Assembly: GCA_947632335.1 (NCBI GenBank)
Contig: CANROX010000005.1
Location: 1 to 64,000 of the forward strand
Reading direction: 5' to 3'
DNA from: an uncultured Clostridia bacterium
GTDB lineage: Bacteria; Bacillota; Clostridia; Oscillospirales; Acutalibacteraceae
Length of the DNA: 64,000 bases
The notes below the pieces were generated by a model that had not been told where the DNA came from, did no database searches, and saw nothing but the letters and a program-made list of their open reading frames with translations. Every line of letters starts with the position of its first letter. Positions within the stretch are counted from its first letter, which is position 1. Positions 28,748-38,968 of this stretch are shown here, one piece after another. Both the position numbers and the translations under genes were made by a program.

Positions 28748-29856
28748 TAGTCCTCAACCAAAATGTCAATGCTCTCTGCCTTTTTTGCAGGAGCTTTTTT
28801 TGCAGGGGGTTCTGATTCTGCTGTCTTTACAGCCTTTGCACCCTGCTTTTTTGCCTTTTTTTCCTCTCTCATAGTTTCAAGTCTGCTAAGCACCTTTTCT
28901 TCAATTTCCTTAGCAAGTTCCTGATTTTCTTCAAGAAGAATTTTAACCTTGTCACGACCCTGTCCCAGTCTGGTTTCTCCATAGCTGAACCATGCCCCTG
29001 CCTTGTTAATAACCTCTGTTTCAACAGCAAGGTCAATAAGTTCCCCAATTCGGGAAATACCATGGCCGTACATTATATCAAAATATGCTTCCTTAAAGGG
29101 AGGGGCAATCTTGTTCTTTACAACCTTAACCTTTGTACGGTTACCTATTACTTCACCGTTCACTTTAAGGGTTTCCGCACGCCTTACTTCAAGTCTTACG
29201 GAAGAATAAAATTTAAGGGCCCTGCCGCCCGGTGTAACCTCAGGGTTGCCGTAAACAACCCCTACCTTTTCACGGAGCTGATTAATGAAAATAGCAACGC
29301 AGTTGCTTTTGTTGATTGCACCTGCCAGCTTCCTAAGGGCCTGGGACATCAGTCTTGCCTGTAAACCCACATGGGAGTCGCCCATTTCTCCCTCAATTTC
29401 TGCCTTTGGAACAAGGGCGGCAACAGAGTCTACAACCAGTACATCAATAGCTCCTGAACGAATAAGAGCCTCTGCAATTTCCAGGGCGTCCTCTCCTGTA
29501 TCCGGCTGGGAAACAAGTAAATTTTCAATGTCAACACCCAGAGCCTCTGCATATACAGGGTCAAGGGCGTGTTCCACATCAATAAACGCAACATTTCCGC
29601 CGTCCTTTTGACCCTCTGCAATACAGTGCAGAGAGAGGGTGGTTTTACCGGAGGATTCCGGTCCGTATATTTCAATAATTCTGCCACGGGGAAGACCCCC
29701 AATGCCAAGGGCAAGGTCCAGTCCGAGAGAACCTGTACTTACATGGCCAACATTCATATGTTCATTTTGTCCAAGGCGCATAACTGCACCCTTGCCAAAC
29801 TGTTTTTCTATCTGACTTAAAGCGGTTTGTAAAGCCTTATTTTTATCTAATGCCAT
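28747..29856 (-). CDS. recA: Recombinase RecA
   Basis: [55 protein letters not shown]. Confidence 0.99.
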   Translation of the reverse strand: MALDKNKALQTALSQIEKQFGKGAVMRLGQNEHMNVGHVSTGSLGLDLALGIGGLPRGRIIEIYGPESSGKTTLSLHCIAEGQKDGGNVAFIDVEHALDPVYAEALGVDIENLLVSQPDTGEDALEIAEALIRSGAIDVLVVDSVAALVPKAEIEGEMGDSHVGLQARLMSQALRKLAGAINKSNCVAIFINQLREKVGVVYGNPEVTPGGRALKFYSSVRLEVRRAETLKVNGEVIGNRTKVKVVKNKIAPPFKEAYFDIMYGHGISRIGELIDLAVETEVINKAGAWFSYGETRLGQGRDKVKILLEENQELAKEIEEKVLSRLETMREEKKAKKQGAKAVKTAESEPPAKKAPAKKAESIDILVED

Positions 29857-29905
29857 AATTATTTATCCCTTTCCCTGTCCAATATATAGGACATATTTCC
29901 TTATA

Positions 29906-29934
29906 ATTATAAATGAATGGGAGTGAAATTACAA
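29906..29934 (-). promoter_or_regulatory. recA promoter
   Basis: Minus strand TTGTAA-17 nt-TATAAT. Confidence 0.65.
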
Positions 29935-29943
29935 CAAAATACT

Positions 29944-29957
29944 CGAACATATATTCT
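29944..29957 (-). promoter_or_regulatory. LexA (Cheo-type) box upstream of recA
   Basis: AGAATATATGTTCG, 12/14 match to CGAACATATGTTCG, just upstream of the -35. Confidence 0.6.
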
Positions 29958-29959
29958 GT

Positions 29960-30787
29960 TTATGTGTTCACTGTCCCGTTTATAGCCCTGTAAATATTGC
30001 CTAAATCCCTGTACCCCATAATATTGGTAAAGGATTTATCTGCCATCATAGCTTTTACATCTGAAAATTGTTCTTCTCCAAGTTCAAATGCCAGCATACC
30101 GCCCTTTTTTAGTTTTGGCGTCCAAAGCTCTAAAATATCCCTGTAGAAATAAAGTCCGTCATAACCTCCGTCCAATGCCATAGCAGGTTCCTTTTGTACT
30201 TCTTTTTGCAGGGAAGTAATTTCAGAACTTTTTATATAAGGGGGGTTTGATATTATAAGGTCAAAATTTTCATCTTCAAATTCTCTATAGAGTTTCTTTA
30301 AATCTCCCTTACAGAGTTTTACCTCTGGAGCAAGATTTTTAATATTTTCCTCAAGATAGGGGATTGCTCTTTCCGAAAGTTCCAGCGCATAAACCTGTGC
30401 GTCTTTAAACATTCTATTAAGAGTAATTGAAATAATACCGGTTCCGGCGCAAAGGTCAATTATTCTTGGTTTACTTTGTTTTTGCAAAAAAGGAATAACA
30501 CTTGTTACAACAACTTCCGTATCGTCCCTGGGTATAAGTACGCCGGGTCCAACTGTGTAGTTTGCCCCCATAAAGGACCAGCTACCCAATATATACTGGA
30601 GGGGAAACCCTCCTTTTCTTTTTTCAAGTATAGTAAGGATTTCCCTTTCTTCATAAGGAGTGAGATTTTTGCCGTAGTTCAGGACTTGACCTTTTTGGTC
30701 AAGTCCTGTTACAAACTGTATAATGGATTTAGCCTCCTGGCTGTTAAGTTGGCAGGTAAGGCGTCTTTTAATTTCAGTAATATTCAT
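29960..30787 (-). CDS. prmC: Peptide chain release factor N5-glutamine methyltransferase
   Basis: DLCAGTGIISITL, DLIISNPPYIKSSE (NPPY). Confidence 0.95.
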   Translation of the reverse strand: MNITEIKRRLTCQLNSQEAKSIIQFVTGLDQKGQVLNYGKNLTPYEEREILTILEKRKGGFPLQYILGSWSFMGANYTVGPGVLIPRDDTEVVVTSVIPFLQKQSKPRIIDLCAGTGIISITLNRMFKDAQVYALELSERAIPYLEENIKNLAPEVKLCKGDLKKLYREFEDENFDLIISNPPYIKSSEITSLQKEVQKEPAMALDGGYDGLYFYRDILELWTPKLKKGGMLAFELGEEQFSDVKAMMADKSFTNIMGYRDLGNIYRAINGTVNT

Positions 30788-31761
30788 TTATTTAAAATGT
30801 CACTGCCGTCATCGGGAATAACGGGAGTAATAGCCTTTATGGCAACTTCAATCATAGAGTCGTCAGGCTCTTTGGTTGTGATACGCTGTGCCCACATACC
30901 GGGAGAAGCAATAATTCTTGTAAATTTATTGTCGTGTTTACCGCAGATTTTAATTATTTCGTAGCCGATACCGCAGGAAACAGGCAGGAGTAAAATTTTT
31001 ATAACCGGTCTTAGCCACGAAACACCAAAGGGTGCAACAGGCACAAAAAGACCAATGAAAATGCCCAAAATAAGCATAATTACGAGAAAACTTGTACCGC
31101 AGCGAGGGTGAAAACGCTTGTGTTTTTTAACATTTTCAACTGTAAGCTCTTCATCGGCCTCATAGCAGAAGATTGTCTTATGTTCTGCACCGTGATACTG
31201 AAAAACCCTTTTCATTTCCTGCATACGACTGCAAATAACTATATAGCCAAGGAAAAGTGCAATTTTAAGAACGCCCTCAAAAACAGACTTAAAAAGTCTT
31301 GTTTCTGCAACGCTTGTAATTTTGCAAACCAAATCGTAGAGGAAAGAGGGAACAAAAAAGAAAAGTCCCACGGCAAAGGCAATTCCAATGATTGACGCAA
31401 ACACCATAAGAACCTTTACTAAGGCGTCGCCAAACTTTTCGTCAAGCCATTTTTCAAACTTTGAGGGTTCTTCCTCCTCAATTTCTCCCGACTCTATTGC
31501 CTTGTCGGCAGAGAGCATAAGACTTTTATAGCTAAGGCGCATAGAGTCAATAAGACCTGTAATGCCCCTTATAAATGGTATTCTAAAAAATTTTGATTTT
31601 GAGGCAAGGGGAGTAAAGGATATATCCTGGGTATAAATTTCGTCCTTGCCTGTTCTCACTGCAACGGTGGTCTTTTTAGGACCACGCATCATAATACCCT
31701 CAATAAGGGCAGAGCCGCCTATTGAGGTAATCTTTTTAGCTTTTGCTCTTTCTTTATCCAT
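30784..31761 (-). CDS. DUF1385 family membrane protein
   Basis: GGSALIEGIMMRGPK, YHGAEHKTIFCYE, RFHPRCGTSFL. Confidence 0.92.
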   Translation of the reverse strand: MDKERAKAKKITSIGGSALIEGIMMRGPKKTTVAVRTGKDEIYTQDISFTPLASKSKFFRIPFIRGITGLIDSMRLSYKSLMLSADKAIESGEIEEEEPSKFEKWLDEKFGDALVKVLMVFASIIGIAFAVGLFFFVPSFLYDLVCKITSVAETRLFKSVFEGVLKIALFLGYIVICSRMQEMKRVFQYHGAEHKTIFCYEADEELTVENVKKHKRFHPRCGTSFLVIMLILGIFIGLFVPVAPFGVSWLRPVIKILLLPVSCGIGYEIIKICGKHDNKFTRIIASPGMWAQRITTKEPDDSMIEVAIKAITPVIPDDGSDILNK

Positions 31762-33221
31762 TAAATATCTCCCTTATTATTTTCTTCTCCCATATCCACA
31801 ATTTCCGCCTCATTGTAAACGGGTATTCTGATTTTAACAGTCGTTCCTACACCAATACCGCTTTCAATATCAAGGGTGCCGCCGTGCATTTGCACAATTT
31901 CATCGGCAACTGCAAGTCCAATGCCGTTGCCTCCAACATTCTGGTTTGCCTTGTAGAATTTATCCTTTACCTTTGGCAAATCCTCCGGCGCAATACCGCA
32001 CCCTGTATCGGACACAAGGACCGTAATATGTGTAACATCATTGATTATCTGAACAATAACATTTCCGCCTTCGGGAGTGTACTTCAGCGCATTGTCAATA
32101 ATATTGAGAAAGACCTGTCTAAGCCTGTTTTTGTCGCCCATAATAATGGGGAAAGGTTCAATGGGAGTGTCAAACATAAGGTGTTTTTTCTCCTGAATTG
32201 AACGCTCTTTAAGCATATAAACAGCCTCGTCCAGCTCGGAAACCAAATCTGTTTTTTCCTGTATAAGTTTCATTCTTCCGCTTTGGATACGGCTAAAGTC
32301 AAGAAGTTCCTCCACAATGCTTGTAAGCCTGCCGGACTCCTTTAATATAACTGTCATACCCTTTTGAAAAATCTTTTTGTCAATATCTTCCCCTGTGAGA
32401 AGCATAGTTTCCGACCAGCCTTTAATAGCGGTAAGGGGAGTTCTCAACTCGTGGCTTACTCTGCTGATAAAGTCATTTTTAAGCTGTTCCGTTTCCTTTA
32501 ATTCTTTAGCCATATGGTTAATGGCGTCTGAAAGTTCTCCGATTTCATCGTCATATTTCTTAACGATTGCGGTGCTTTCAAAGTTGCCCTGTGCAATATT
32601 ATTTGCGGCAACAGACATTTCCTTAATAGGACCTACAATCGAACGGATAAAAAATCTTCCGGAAAGCACAACACACAGAATAATCAGCAGTGCTACTAAG
32701 GACACTATGGAAATGATTACTGCAATAGAAAAGTTTATGTCGCCTACAGATGTAACATATCTTATTGCCCCTACAATAGTACCGTCAGTATTTGTTATGA
32801 CCTTTGTGCCTGCCAAGATATTTTCACCCGAGGAAAGCTCGCTGGTGGTAATGGCGGATTTGGAACTGTTTTTAAGCGCCATATCAAGGTCGGGCATTTT
32901 TTCCGTTTCGTCCGGAATAAAACCGGTTGAAGTGAGGGTTACCCTGCCTACGGAGTTAAGGGACTGAATTTCCAGCTTGCCCTTGTCGGGAAAATCTTCA
33001 ATATAGCTTTGGGCCAAGGTTAGAAAGTCAGTGGTTGTATCGGAGTTTACATCTGTGAAAACTCTGTCAAGTTCAGTAAATCTGTAGGAAATTGTCTGTT
33101 CGACGCTGGAGTAGTAATAATCCTCAATTACAAAGGAAAGACACAAAACAATACATATTATGATGAAAATAATAACGCTTAAAATGTTAAGTATCCATCT
33201 TTTGGTTATACCCTTTGCCAT
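31761..33221 (-). CDS. Sensor histidine kinase (HAMP, HisKA, HATPase)
   Basis: FISRVSHELRTPLTAIKGW, NIIDNALKYTPEGG, DTGCGIAPED, GNGIGLAV. Confidence 0.96.
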   Translation of the reverse strand: MAKGITKRWILNILSVIIFIIICIVLCLSFVIEDYYYSSVEQTISYRFTELDRVFTDVNSDTTTDFLTLAQSYIEDFPDKGKLEIQSLNSVGRVTLTSTGFIPDETEKMPDLDMALKNSSKSAITTSELSSGENILAGTKVITNTDGTIVGAIRYVTSVGDINFSIAVIISIVSLVALLIILCVVLSGRFFIRSIVGPIKEMSVAANNIAQGNFESTAIVKKYDDEIGELSDAINHMAKELKETEQLKNDFISRVSHELRTPLTAIKGWSETMLLTGEDIDKKIFQKGMTVILKESGRLTSIVEELLDFSRIQSGRMKLIQEKTDLVSELDEAVYMLKERSIQEKKHLMFDTPIEPFPIIMGDKNRLRQVFLNIIDNALKYTPEGGNVIVQIINDVTHITVLVSDTGCGIAPEDLPKVKDKFYKANQNVGGNGIGLAVADEIVQMHGGTLDIESGIGVGTTVKIRIPVYNEAEIVDMGEENNKGDI

Positions 33222-33256
33222 ATATCCTCCTTGTAATAATTCTTATGCAACAATAT

Positions 33257-33958
33257 TTATGCGTCCCATTTGTATCCAAGTCCCCAGACAGTAACTATGT
33301 ACTTAGGATTTGAGGGTTCGTCCTCAACTTTCATTCTAAGCCTGCGTATGTTTACATCAACAATTTTTTCTTCTCCAACATACTGTTCGCCCCAGACATG
33401 GTTTAAAATATCGGTTCTGTCCAGAGCCGTACCCGGTTTGCTGAAAAAGTATTCCATAATCTGAAATTCAACCTGTGTAAGGTCAATAATTTTACCGTTC
33501 TTTGTAAGAGAGCGGTTTCGTAGATTAAGGGAAAAAATTCCGCTTTTAATTTCTTCCTTAAAGTTATTTTCGCCATTTGCCTCAGACATTGCTACCCTTC
33601 TGTAAAGGGAGTCAACCCTTGCAGTCAGTTCAGATGGGGAGAATGGCTTGGTAATATAGTCGTCGGCACCAAGCATAAGACCGGTTACCTTGTCCATTTC
33701 CTGAGTTCTTGCAGAAAGCATTATAATGCCGATACCGCTGTTCATATTGCGAAGCTCTTTGCAAACCTGTAGTCCGTCGATACCCGGCATCATAATATCA
33801 AGAATGGCAACATCAAAGTCACCGTTACTTTCATCATATTTCTGAAGAGCCTCTTCTCCGTTGGTTGCCTCTGTTACATCATAGCCTGCCCTTGTCAGAT
33901 TGATGACCACAAAGTCGCGGATTGCGTCTTCATCTTCGCATACTAAAATTTTTTTCAT
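33257..33958 (-). CDS. OmpR/PhoB-family response regulator
   Basis: CEDEDAIRDF, VAILDIMMPGIDGL, winged-helix C-terminus RRLRMKVEDEPSNPKYIVTVWGLGYKW. Confidence 0.96.
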   Translation of the reverse strand: MKKILVCEDEDAIRDFVVINLTRAGYDVTEATNGEEALQKYDESNGDFDVAILDIMMPGIDGLQVCKELRNMNSGIGIIMLSARTQEMDKVTGLMLGADDYITKPFSPSELTARVDSLYRRVAMSEANGENNFKEEIKSGIFSLNLRNRSLTKNGKIIDLTQVEFQIMEYFFSKPGTALDRTDILNHVWGEQYVGEEKIVDVNIRRLRMKVEDEPSNPKYIVTVWGLGYKWDA

Positions 33959-33996
33959 TGTAAATACCTCCGTTCAGGTTCATTAAATCCTATGTT

Positions 33997-35376
33997 TTAT
34001 TTTACTGCCTCAACAGGAGAAACAGCCATTAAATCGATTTCCTCCTTAGGAACGAAAATCTCATACGCATCATCTTGAGTAAATATAAATGGTGTTTTTT
34101 CTCCTATTTTATATCCATAGGTATAAATACCCACGTCCTGCATCTTTGTGTAGCCCTGTTTTGAGCCTATGTTTGTCCAGTCTTTTCCCAGAGTGGCAAT
34201 ATACTCTACAACCGTTTCTCCAAGGGTGTAGCCGCTGCCATTATTAATTGCCTGTCGGAATGTAAGCACGGAGGAGTCTCCGTTAAATGTGGCTGTATAG
34301 TTGCCAATCCACCCATCCGGAACTGAAATATAATATCTGTAGTTTTCATTAATTACTACAGTTTTTTTGGGGGTAAGGGAATTATTTTTTATGTTAAAAC
34401 TGCTCCACACCGTTTCATATGCAGTATTCTCCCCTTCCTTTCTGTTTCTGTAGGGGAGCTTTTTTGCCATGGGAATTTCCAGCGTACCGTCATTGTCAAA
34501 GTCTGTGCAGCTTGTTTCGGTACCTCTTTGGGTGGGAAGAATGCCCCTTTCCGCCTTGGAGTTAAGGGGATTAAGCAGTCGGTTTTTTCTGAAATACAGT
34601 ATTTGTGTGTTGTAGTTGTTTGAGGAGCTTAATCCGTCCGCAAAAACGCCTGTTGTGGTGGAGTCTATCATACCTGCTTTTACGGAAGTAAACATTGTTA
34701 TGTTTGAATCCATTAAAACCTCGTAGGCAGTTATAACATTTTTATCGTCAATGGAAAGGAGTTTGCCCTTGGCAGGGGAATTGGGACTGGCAAGGGATAC
34801 TGTAATGACTGTATTTTTGCTTTCATTTGTAAAGGGCCCTACAGCCATACTTGTATAGGTTTCCTTAGTATTGATTTCCTGAATTTTGTTGTCAAAAAGA
34901 TAATAATACAGGGTATGCTGATTAACATTATAGGTGTTCCAGCCCACAAGAATATCAGTTTTTCCGTCGCCGTTTACATCGCCAAAATCAATTCTGTCTA
35001 TGCTGTTATTTGCGTTTTTAAAGTCGCCTTTAATCTTCCACTTGTCGTCATTTTCATCAATTATATATATATGGGATTCTGCATTGTCGGTATTAGGGTT
35101 AAGGGTGAGAAGGGCTATAGCCTCTTCTGTTTCGTCACCGTCAAGGTCTTTCATAATAATTGAACTTCGGTTTTCACCGCTTTGGGGATAGTTGAGAATA
35201 TAGTCGGTGTTTGCCTGTTCCTCAATAACATTTTGGATTTCTTCCTTGTCGCCTGAGGCCTTCGGGGGGTGCATCAGGCTTTCGGCAGACCCAAGGGAGG
35301 GAAATGCACAACCGCCTAATGAACATAAAATGTATACAAGTGCAAGAAAGACAAGTGCCTTTGCTTTTTTCTTCAT
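33997..35376 (-). CDS. Lipoprotein with FG-GAP/VCBS-like Ca-binding repeats
   Basis: Lipobox LCSLGGCAF; MKDLDGDETEEAI, DFGDVNGDGKTDILVGW, CTDFDNDGTLEIPM. Confidence 0.75.
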   Translation of the reverse strand: MKKKAKALVFLALVYILCSLGGCAFPSLGSAESLMHPPKASGDKEEIQNVIEEQANTDYILNYPQSGENRSSIIMKDLDGDETEEAIALLTLNPNTDNAESHIYIIDENDDKWKIKGDFKNANNSIDRIDFGDVNGDGKTDILVGWNTYNVNQHTLYYYLFDNKIQEINTKETYTSMAVGPFTNESKNTVITVSLASPNSPAKGKLLSIDDKNVITAYEVLMDSNITMFTSVKAGMIDSTTTGVFADGLSSSNNYNTQILYFRKNRLLNPLNSKAERGILPTQRGTETSCTDFDNDGTLEIPMAKKLPYRNRKEGENTAYETVWSSFNIKNNSLTPKKTVVINENYRYYISVPDGWIGNYTATFNGDSSVLTFRQAINNGSGYTLGETVVEYIATLGKDWTNIGSKQGYTKMQDVGIYTYGYKIGEKTPFIFTQDDAYEIFVPKEEIDLMAVSPVEAVK

Positions 35377-35394
35377 AGTTTATCCTCTTTTTAA

Positions 35395-36051
35395 TTACAC
35401 AGACCTTTTTACAGCGGTAAGGTACTTTATAGGTATACCTTCGTCTGAAAACATCTTTTCGTGTTCGGTCATAGGCCCTCCGTCCAAATCGCTGTTATGT
35501 AAATCGTATGTAATATCAGTAATTTCAAATCCACATTCCTGAAAATACTCAATACTTTCAAGAAAAAGGTTGTCGTCATCGGTTTTAAAACGAATTTCCC
35601 TGTTGTCCGGCAGAAAGTTCCTGTACATCATTAGTTTTCTGGGAAAGGTAAGTCTGCGTTTTTTATGCTTTTTCCTTGGCCAGGGGTTGCAGAAGTTTAT
35701 ATAAATTCTTTCAATATTGTCCTCTTTAGAAAAGGTGTCGGCAATATTTTCACAATTTTTTTCTACAAGGAAAAGGTTTGAGATTTCCTTATCTCCAAAG
35801 ATTTTTACAATATTTCTTCTTGCAACAGCAAGCATATCCTCCTTAATATCAAGGGCAATGTAGTTAGTATCAGGATTTTCCTTTGCCAGAGTGCCGGAAA
35901 ATGTGCCCTTGCCACAGCCTACTTCAAGGTGAATTGGCTGTTTTTTGCTGAACAGGCTTTGCCACCTGCCTTTGTACTTATCAGGCTCTTTAGTATAGAA
36001 AGGGCATTTGGCAAGTTCGGGAGCCGCCCACTTTTTCTTTCTTATTCGCAT
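35395..36051 (-). CDS. trmB: tRNA (guanine-N7-)-methyltransferase
   Basis: LEVGCGKGTFSGTLA, YINFCNPWPRKKHKKRRLT, GGPMTEHEKMFSDEG. Confidence 0.96.
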   Translation of the reverse strand: MRIRKKKWAAPELAKCPFYTKEPDKYKGRWQSLFSKKQPIHLEVGCGKGTFSGTLAKENPDTNYIALDIKEDMLAVARRNIVKIFGDKEISNLFLVEKNCENIADTFSKEDNIERIYINFCNPWPRKKHKKRRLTFPRKLMMYRNFLPDNREIRFKTDDDNLFLESIEYFQECGFEITDITYDLHNSDLDGGPMTEHEKMFSDEGIPIKYLTAVKRSV

Positions 36052-36253
36052 AAAATGTAAATCCTTTTGTAATTGTATAATTTCAAAAGGGTAATAAATG
36101 TTTTACCCATAGTCACTGTATTGTCGAAAAATTGACAATAAGGTAACAATATATAGTTATCATTACACCATTATAACAGATTATATTGATATTTGCAATT
36201 AATATTTTACTAAATATTACAGAATAATATTACAGAATATTTTTATAAAAATA

Positions 36254-36275
36254 AAGCTGTTCATCTGAACAGCTT
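36254..36275 (-). terminator. Terminator downstream of the Nif3-family gene
   Basis: AAGCTGTTCA-ga-TGAACAGCTT followed by TATTTTTAT on the minus strand. Confidence 0.75.
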
Positions 36276-36289
36276 AAATATATATTTCA

Positions 36290-37039
36290 CTATAAATATT
36301 TTACATTGTCAATGACGGCAGTGGTTTTGGAAAAAACTATATTGGGGAACTCTTTTTTCAACTTTTCCATAAGGGGAGTTATAACAATGTCCTCGCTCTT
36401 AAAGTGTCCCACTTCAACAACGGCAATCCCCTTTTCAAGGGCCTCAATAAAGAGGTGGTGTTTCATTTCACCGGTAAGGAAAAGGTGGCAGTCATTATTA
36501 ATAGCCGTAAGCAATTCCTCCGCACCTGCGCCGCTGGATACACACACCTTTTTAACATAATCTTTATCTGTGTATCTTACGCCCTTACAGTCAAGAGCTT
36601 TTTTTGCCATCAGCGCAAATTCCCTGCCTGTCATAGGGCTGTCAAGACTGCCTATATAGGCGTATGTTCCCTGTGCAAAGAAACAGTCCTTTATACCAAG
36701 GGCGTCTGCAAGACTGGTATTTACACCCATAATGGGAGAAAGGTCAAGATTTGTGTGTAGACAAAGGGCTGTAATATCCTGCTTAATCAAATTATAAACA
36801 ACACTGCCCTTTTCAATTCTTTTAAGTGGATTGAAAATAACAGGGTGATGGCTGATAATAAGCTGGGCGCCTGTTTCCTTTGCCTCTTTAACTACATCAT
36901 TTGTAATGTCAAGGGCAAGAATTACTTTTGTCACATTTTGATTTTTGTTCCCTACCAGCACTCCGCAGTTGTCAAAGTCTGCTGCACTTTCAAGGGGTGC
37001 AAAGGTTTCTGTATAGTTTAAAATATCCTGTACCGTCAT
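36290..37039 (-). CDS. Nif3-like dinuclear metal center protein
   Basis: DNCGVLVGN, ISHHPVIFNPLK, LCLHTNLD, VGHFKSE. Confidence 0.93.
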   Translation of the reverse strand: MTVQDILNYTETFAPLESAADFDNCGVLVGNKNQNVTKVILALDITNDVVKEAKETGAQLIISHHPVIFNPLKRIEKGSVVYNLIKQDITALCLHTNLDLSPIMGVNTSLADALGIKDCFFAQGTYAYIGSLDSPMTGREFALMAKKALDCKGVRYTDKDYVKKVCVSSGAGAEELLTAINNDCHLFLTGEMKHHLFIEALEKGIAVVEVGHFKSEDIVITPLMEKLKKEFPNIVFSKTTAVIDNVKYL

Positions 37040-37680
37040 TTCAACTTTTCCTTTAATTCATTAATCAGGGGCAAAAGGCTTTTGTCCCCCAGTGACCTTT
37101 TTTCAGCCTTTAAAATTTCCTTTTTTAAAAATTTTCTGCATTCACTGTCCTGTAAATCCATTTTTCCCACATAGGTGTCAGCAGGAGAAAACTCTTTCAC
37201 CTTACCCACATACTTTGCCTTAAATACGGTATAATTTCTTTCACCCTCACTGGTACATCTGTGGAGAATTATATGGAATCCATTTTTATACAGCCATTCT
37301 ATAAGGGTATAATATTTTGACATAGGCTGAATAATAAGGGTGTATCTCTCATTAAAAATATAGGGACAGGAGCTTAAAATATGAATTATTACATCTGCTC
37401 CCATACCGCACATTATAAAAGTGTCCGCCTCGTTTTCACCTACACCCTTTAGTCCGTCGGACAGTCTGGTTTCAATTTTATCCTCAAGGTGGTTCAATGC
37501 AATATTTTGCCTGCCTTTTTCAAGAGGGTCTTTTTTTATGTCGCAGGCAAATGCCCTGCGGCAAATTCCCTTTTGCACAAGGTAGACAGGCAGGTAGGCG
37601 TGGTCTGTGCCAATGTCAGCCGGAATATGACCCTTGTCCACCATAGAGGCGGCAAGACTCAGCCTTTCCTTTAATACCAT
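37036..37680 (-). CDS. trmK: tRNA (adenine(22)-N(1))-methyltransferase
   Basis: ADIGTDHAYLPVYLV, ETRLSDGLKGV, CGMGADVI; adjacent to nif3 as in other Firmicutes. Confidence 0.92.
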   Translation of the reverse strand: MVLKERLSLAASMVDKGHIPADIGTDHAYLPVYLVQKGICRRAFACDIKKDPLEKGRQNIALNHLEDKIETRLSDGLKGVGENEADTFIMCGMGADVIIHILSSCPYIFNERYTLIIQPMSKYYTLIEWLYKNGFHIILHRCTSEGERNYTVFKAKYVGKVKEFSPADTYVGKMDLQDSECRKFLKKEILKAEKRSLGDKSLLPLINELKEKLK

Positions 37681-37685
37681 TAATA

Positions 37686-37898
37686 CTACTGTCCGATAGC
37701 TGTATTTAGCTTTTCTACAAGCTCATCGGCGTCTGTACCGTGAACATAGCAAGCCTCTTCAATGCTTTCTCCTCTTGAATGGGGACAGCCAAGGCAGTGC
37801 ATACCAATCTCCATAAAGTATTCTGCTGTTTCAGGATATGCATCAAGTACATCTCCGATAATTGTATTCTTATCAATAGTCATAATGATTACCTCCAA
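37686..37898 (-). CDS. DUF1858 domain protein
   Basis: IGDVLDAYPETAEYFMEIGMHCLGCPHSRGESIEEACYVHG. Confidence 0.9.
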   Translation of the reverse strand: MEVIIMTIDKNTIIGDVLDAYPETAEYFMEIGMHCLGCPHSRGESIEEACYVHGTDADELVEKLNTAIGQ

Positions 37899-38071
37899 AA
37901 TTTTTTTACATTATATCACAATATTTTTCATAATAAAAGTGTTTTTATAATTTTCCTTCCAAAAGGAAAAGCACCCTTAAAAATAGGGTGCCCATAGCTT
38001 GAAAAATATAAAGGGTATTTGCGGATATTTTCAGCAGAATTTTAAGCCCGTGGGCTTAATACTGCCGTAAG

Positions 38072-38350
38072 CTAAGCCTTCTCATTTCTCTTTGCAAAAC
38101 ATTCACTGCAATAGTAGTCTTTGCCCTCCATTGGCTTGAATGGAATTTTTGCCTCGCCGCCACATTCTGCACAAACTGTTGTGTGAATTTCCTTGGCGGC
38201 CTTTGCAGCCTGCTTCCTTGCTGTACGGCAGGGCTTACAGCGCTGGGGCTCATTTTGAAAGCCCTTTTCTGCATAAAATTCCTGTTCGCCGGCGGTAAAG
38301 ACAAACTCATTCCCACATTCTTTGCAAACAAGAGTTTTGTCTTCGTACAT
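38072..38350 (-). CDS. Zinc-ribbon domain protein
   Basis: Paired Cys motifs CKECGNEF...RCKPCR and CAECGGEAKIPF...YYCSECF. Confidence 0.85.
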   Translation of the reverse strand: MYEDKTLVCKECGNEFVFTAGEQEFYAEKGFQNEPQRCKPCRTARKQAAKAAKEIHTTVCAECGGEAKIPFKPMEGKDYYCSECFAKRNEKA

Positions 38351-38419
38351 TGTGTCTTACCTCGCTTAAATAAAATATTCCGCTTTGTACTCCTGAAAAA
38401 ATTAAAACGGAAACACAAA

Positions 38420-38968
38420 CTACAACAACTTTTTTTTTGCTCTAAGAAGTGCATTATCTACTGATTTTTCCCCTGTTTTTAGTACACGGGAAATTTCCCT
38501 GTAGCTGTAGCCCTCTATATAGAGCATTAGAACAGAATACTCCTTTTTGGAAAGTATCTTTTTTGCTTTTTCTTTTAAGGATGCAAGCCTCTCTTGATAA
38601 AGCATTTGGCTTTCAGGATTAAGGTCTTCATCAGTTATTTCCACCTCTTCAAAGGGAACTTTAACCTCGTCAGGCATTTTTTTCTCTGCCTTTGACTGCC
38701 TTACAATAGTGGAAAAACGGTTTTTAATACATAGCATAGCGTAATTCTTAAAGCTGATGTTCCTTGTTTCATCATAGCTTTTTACTGCGGAAAAAAACGC
38801 TACACAACCCTCCTGATTAAAATCCTCACTGTCGTATCCCTCGGCCCTGTATTGGTTGCTTAGTCTGTTAATTAAACCAAGATAATGCAGCAGAAGTTTC
38901 TCAAAGGCAATATCACTGCCTTTTTTTGCATTAAAAATCAGCTCTTTTTCATTATCCAACAGCTTCAT
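38420..38968 (-). CDS. RNA polymerase sigma-70 family factor (SigH-like)
   Basis: Region 2 EDFNQEGCVAFFSAVKSYDETRNISFKNYAMLCIKNR, region 4 YIEGYSYREISRVLKTGEKSVDNALLRAKKKL. Confidence 0.9.
   Translation of the reverse strand: MKLLDNEKELIFNAKKGSDIAFEKLLLHYLGLINRLSNQYRAEGYDSEDFNQEGCVAFFSAVKSYDETRNISFKNYAMLCIKNRFSTIVRQSKAEKKMPDEVKVPFEEVEITDEDLNPESQMLYQERLASLKEKAKKILSKKEYSVLMLYIEGYSYREISRVLKTGEKSVDNALLRAKKKLL

Noticed and set aside
32377-32967. 196-aa plus-strand ORF
   Set aside because: Antisense to the histidine kinase coding sequence.
38056-38454. 132-aa minus-strand ORF
   Set aside because: Alternate frame of the zinc-ribbon gene; the 38072-38350 frame has clear paired Cys motifs.
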